This document shows positions 62,592 to 64,000 of a DNA stretch of 64,000 nt, one piece after another. Where the stretch lies: NCBI GenBank assembly GCA_023105745.1, contig JALGQZ010000001.1, forward strand, positions 67,288,937-67,352,936. The letters run 5' to 3'. Positions within the stretch are counted from its first letter, which is position 1; every line of letters begins with the position of its first letter. Source of the DNA: Austropuccinia psidii. Taxonomy: Eukaryota > Basidiomycota > Pucciniomycetes > Pucciniales > Sphaerophragmiaceae. The translations under genes were made by a program, and so were the position numbers. The notes under the pieces were generated by a model. That model saw nothing but the letters and a program-made list of their open reading frames with translations, was not told where the DNA came from and ran no database searches.

Positions 62592-64000
62592 GTGAAGATC
62601 ATGTTGTGTTCAATGGTTTTCACTGTTTTCCATCCACAGAACAATTGTGCATTCTGAATACTGGTGTCAAAAATTCTCTTAAATTCTTTGTTTTATCTTC
62701 TCTCTCTGATATGTTTTACAGTATTCTCATTGATTCTGGTGCTACCAACTCATTTATTGCAAAGCAGTTTGTTCACAAGTATTCTTTGACCATGTCAGAA
62801 CTCCCAGAGAAGATTCCCCTTATTATTCTTGACTCCTCAGACTCTCCTTCTTTATTTGTGACTCACCATACTAAATATATGGTTGAGCTCCCATCTTTCT
62901 CAAGCTTTGAATGGTACTTTTTAGTCATTGATACTCCCAAGGGAGAAGACCTCATATTGGGCTTTGACTTTCTCAATCATTTTAATCCATCTATTGATTG
63001 GAGGCAAGGGCTGATCACCTTTAATGCTGATCAAAGGACTATCATGATCCTTCAAAATCTTTTAGTAATGACTTTTGTTCTGCCAAATCATGTGCAGCTC
63101 TGGTTGGTGATTATAGAACACCATCATTTCCATCTTCTGTCCATATTCCTTCCCTTAATTACCATCAGTCATTACTATTATCTAGAGATGAAGTCTTAAA
63201 AGAGATTCAAGATGTTGGAGAAGATAATTCTGTATCCTCACTTCATCTCTTCTTTGGGAATATGGACCTTCCTCCTTCATCTTATCATGACACCCTGAAG
63301 GAGTTGTGGGATGAAGAGGAAGAGCCAGAAGAAATAGAAACCGTGATGAAGTTTGTTCCTTCTGCTTATCACCAGTACTTGGATGTATTCTCAAAGGTGA
63401 AAGCAGAGAAACTTCCTCCTAACCGCACCTGTGATCATCATATCGAGCTGGAGGGGTCTCTACCTCCAGTTGGGGTGGTCTACTCTTTATCAAACCAAGA
63501 GTCAGATACACTCAGGGCCTACATTTCAGAGAATGTAGAGAAAGGTTTCATCCGGCCAAGCTCCTCTTCAACAGGAGCACCTGTCCTCTTTGTCAAAAAA
63601 AAAGGTGGTGGCCTCCGTTTGTGTGTTGATTACTGCAAACTCAATGGTGTTACTAGGAAGAAAAAGTATCCTGTTCCTCCTATGAATAAGCTTCTTGCTG
63701 TTTTCAATGGTTCTTCTATCTTCTCCAAGATTTATTTGTGTGGTGCATACAACCTGCTCAGACTCAAGGAAGTTGATGAGAATTTGACATGTTTTAGAAC
63801 TAAATATGGCAGCTATGAGTATTTGGTTATGCCATTTGGGCTCACCAATGCTCCTTCCTCTTTTCAAAACCTTTTCAATGATATTTTTTATGATCTTCTT
63901 GATATTTATGCTGTGGTTTACTTGGATGAAATTATGGTCTTTTCCAAATCTGAAGAAGAACATGTCACTAATGTGTCCACTGTTCTTTCCACACTCAGAG
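62592..64000 (+). pseudogene. Gypsy family 1 pol (protease, reverse transcriptase), partial
   Basis: Pol lies in the -1 frame relative to gag and begins near SEDHVVFNGFH. The protease motif is ILIDSGATNSF near 62735. A frameshift near 63035 moves the reading into the frame that stays open to 64000. That frame has SVHIPSLNYHQSLLLSRDEV, the spacer, then RT: HHIELEGSLPPVGVVYSLSN, GFIRPSSSSTGAPVLFVKKK, LRLCVDYCKLN, KYPVPPMN, EYLVMPFGLTNAPSSFQN and AVVYLDEIMVFSKSEEEH. The first catalytic Asp is Tyr (FSKIYL, codon 63733-63735 TAT) and the second Asp of YLDD is Glu (63928-63930). The enzyme would be inactive. Confidence 0.9.

Larger units (their letters stand above)
59042..64000 (+). mobile_element. 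Ty3/gypsy family 1 element, plus strand, runs off window
   Basis: 5' LTR (59042-60520), leader, gag (61274-62591), protease and reverse transcriptase are in the normal Ty3/gypsy order. RNase H, integrase and 3' LTR would lie beyond 64000. It is the least decayed element here: the last 960 bases are open in one frame. Still, gag is shifted and stopped, and RT has lost catalytic residues. Confidence 0.9.

Noticed and set aside
1..64000. CRISPR arrays, bacterial operons, rRNA genes or toxin genes
   Set aside because: No regularly spaced identical repeats, no operon structure, no rRNA segments and no toxin-like frame were seen; the content is eukaryotic transposons.

Overview
The window is a stretch of very AT-rich, CpG-poor eukaryotic DNA packed with decayed transposable elements. 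Translated fragments of its Ty3/gypsy retrotransposons closely resemble, as I recall them, retroelement proteins of the myrtle-rust fungus Austropuccinia psidii (Pucciniales), a species with a very large repeat-filled genome. Short GT-AG introns of about 60 nt and Plavaka-type and pogo-type DNA transposons also fit a basidiomycete. I found no intact protein-coding gene. Every recognisable coding region carries stops, frameshifts or lost catalytic residues. The species call is recognition from memory, not a database search.

Layout. 1-3690: two nearly identical 550-bp direct repeats around 2.5 kb of non-coding DNA, with a small minisatellite. 6280-12656: a Plavaka-like (CACTA superfamily) element with subterminal inverted repeats, a decayed Tnp2-type transposase on the plus strand and a second, convergent, intron-containing gene on the minus strand. 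16516-19179: pogo-like element A with TIRs and TA duplications. 22925-23035: a relic end of the same pogo family. 23165-23242: a tRNA-Thr-like gene opening a 0.5-kb CpG-rich island. 30026-32570: pogo-like element B.

33600-37627: a minus-strand fragment of Ty3/gypsy family 1 (5' LTR, gag, protease). 38547-42790: LTR plus gag of Ty3/gypsy family 2. 44200-44774: a tandem array of about 190-bp units. 44933-57060: gag of a third Ty3/gypsy family, split in two by a complete family-2 element (45875-55974) whose two LTRs are flanked by the 5-bp duplication AAAAG. 57675-59041: a minus-strand family-1 LTR. 59042-64000: a plus-strand family-1 element (LTR, leader, gag, protease, RT) running off the window.

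The intervals 3.7-6.3, 12.7-16.5, 19.2-22.9, 25.4-30.0 and 32.6-33.6 kb hold AT-rich sequence in which I can support no gene. The window therefore reads as a layered record of transposon insertion and decay. The best candidates for host sequence are the tRNA/CpG island and the higher-complexity DNA just after it (about 23.1-24.9 kb).
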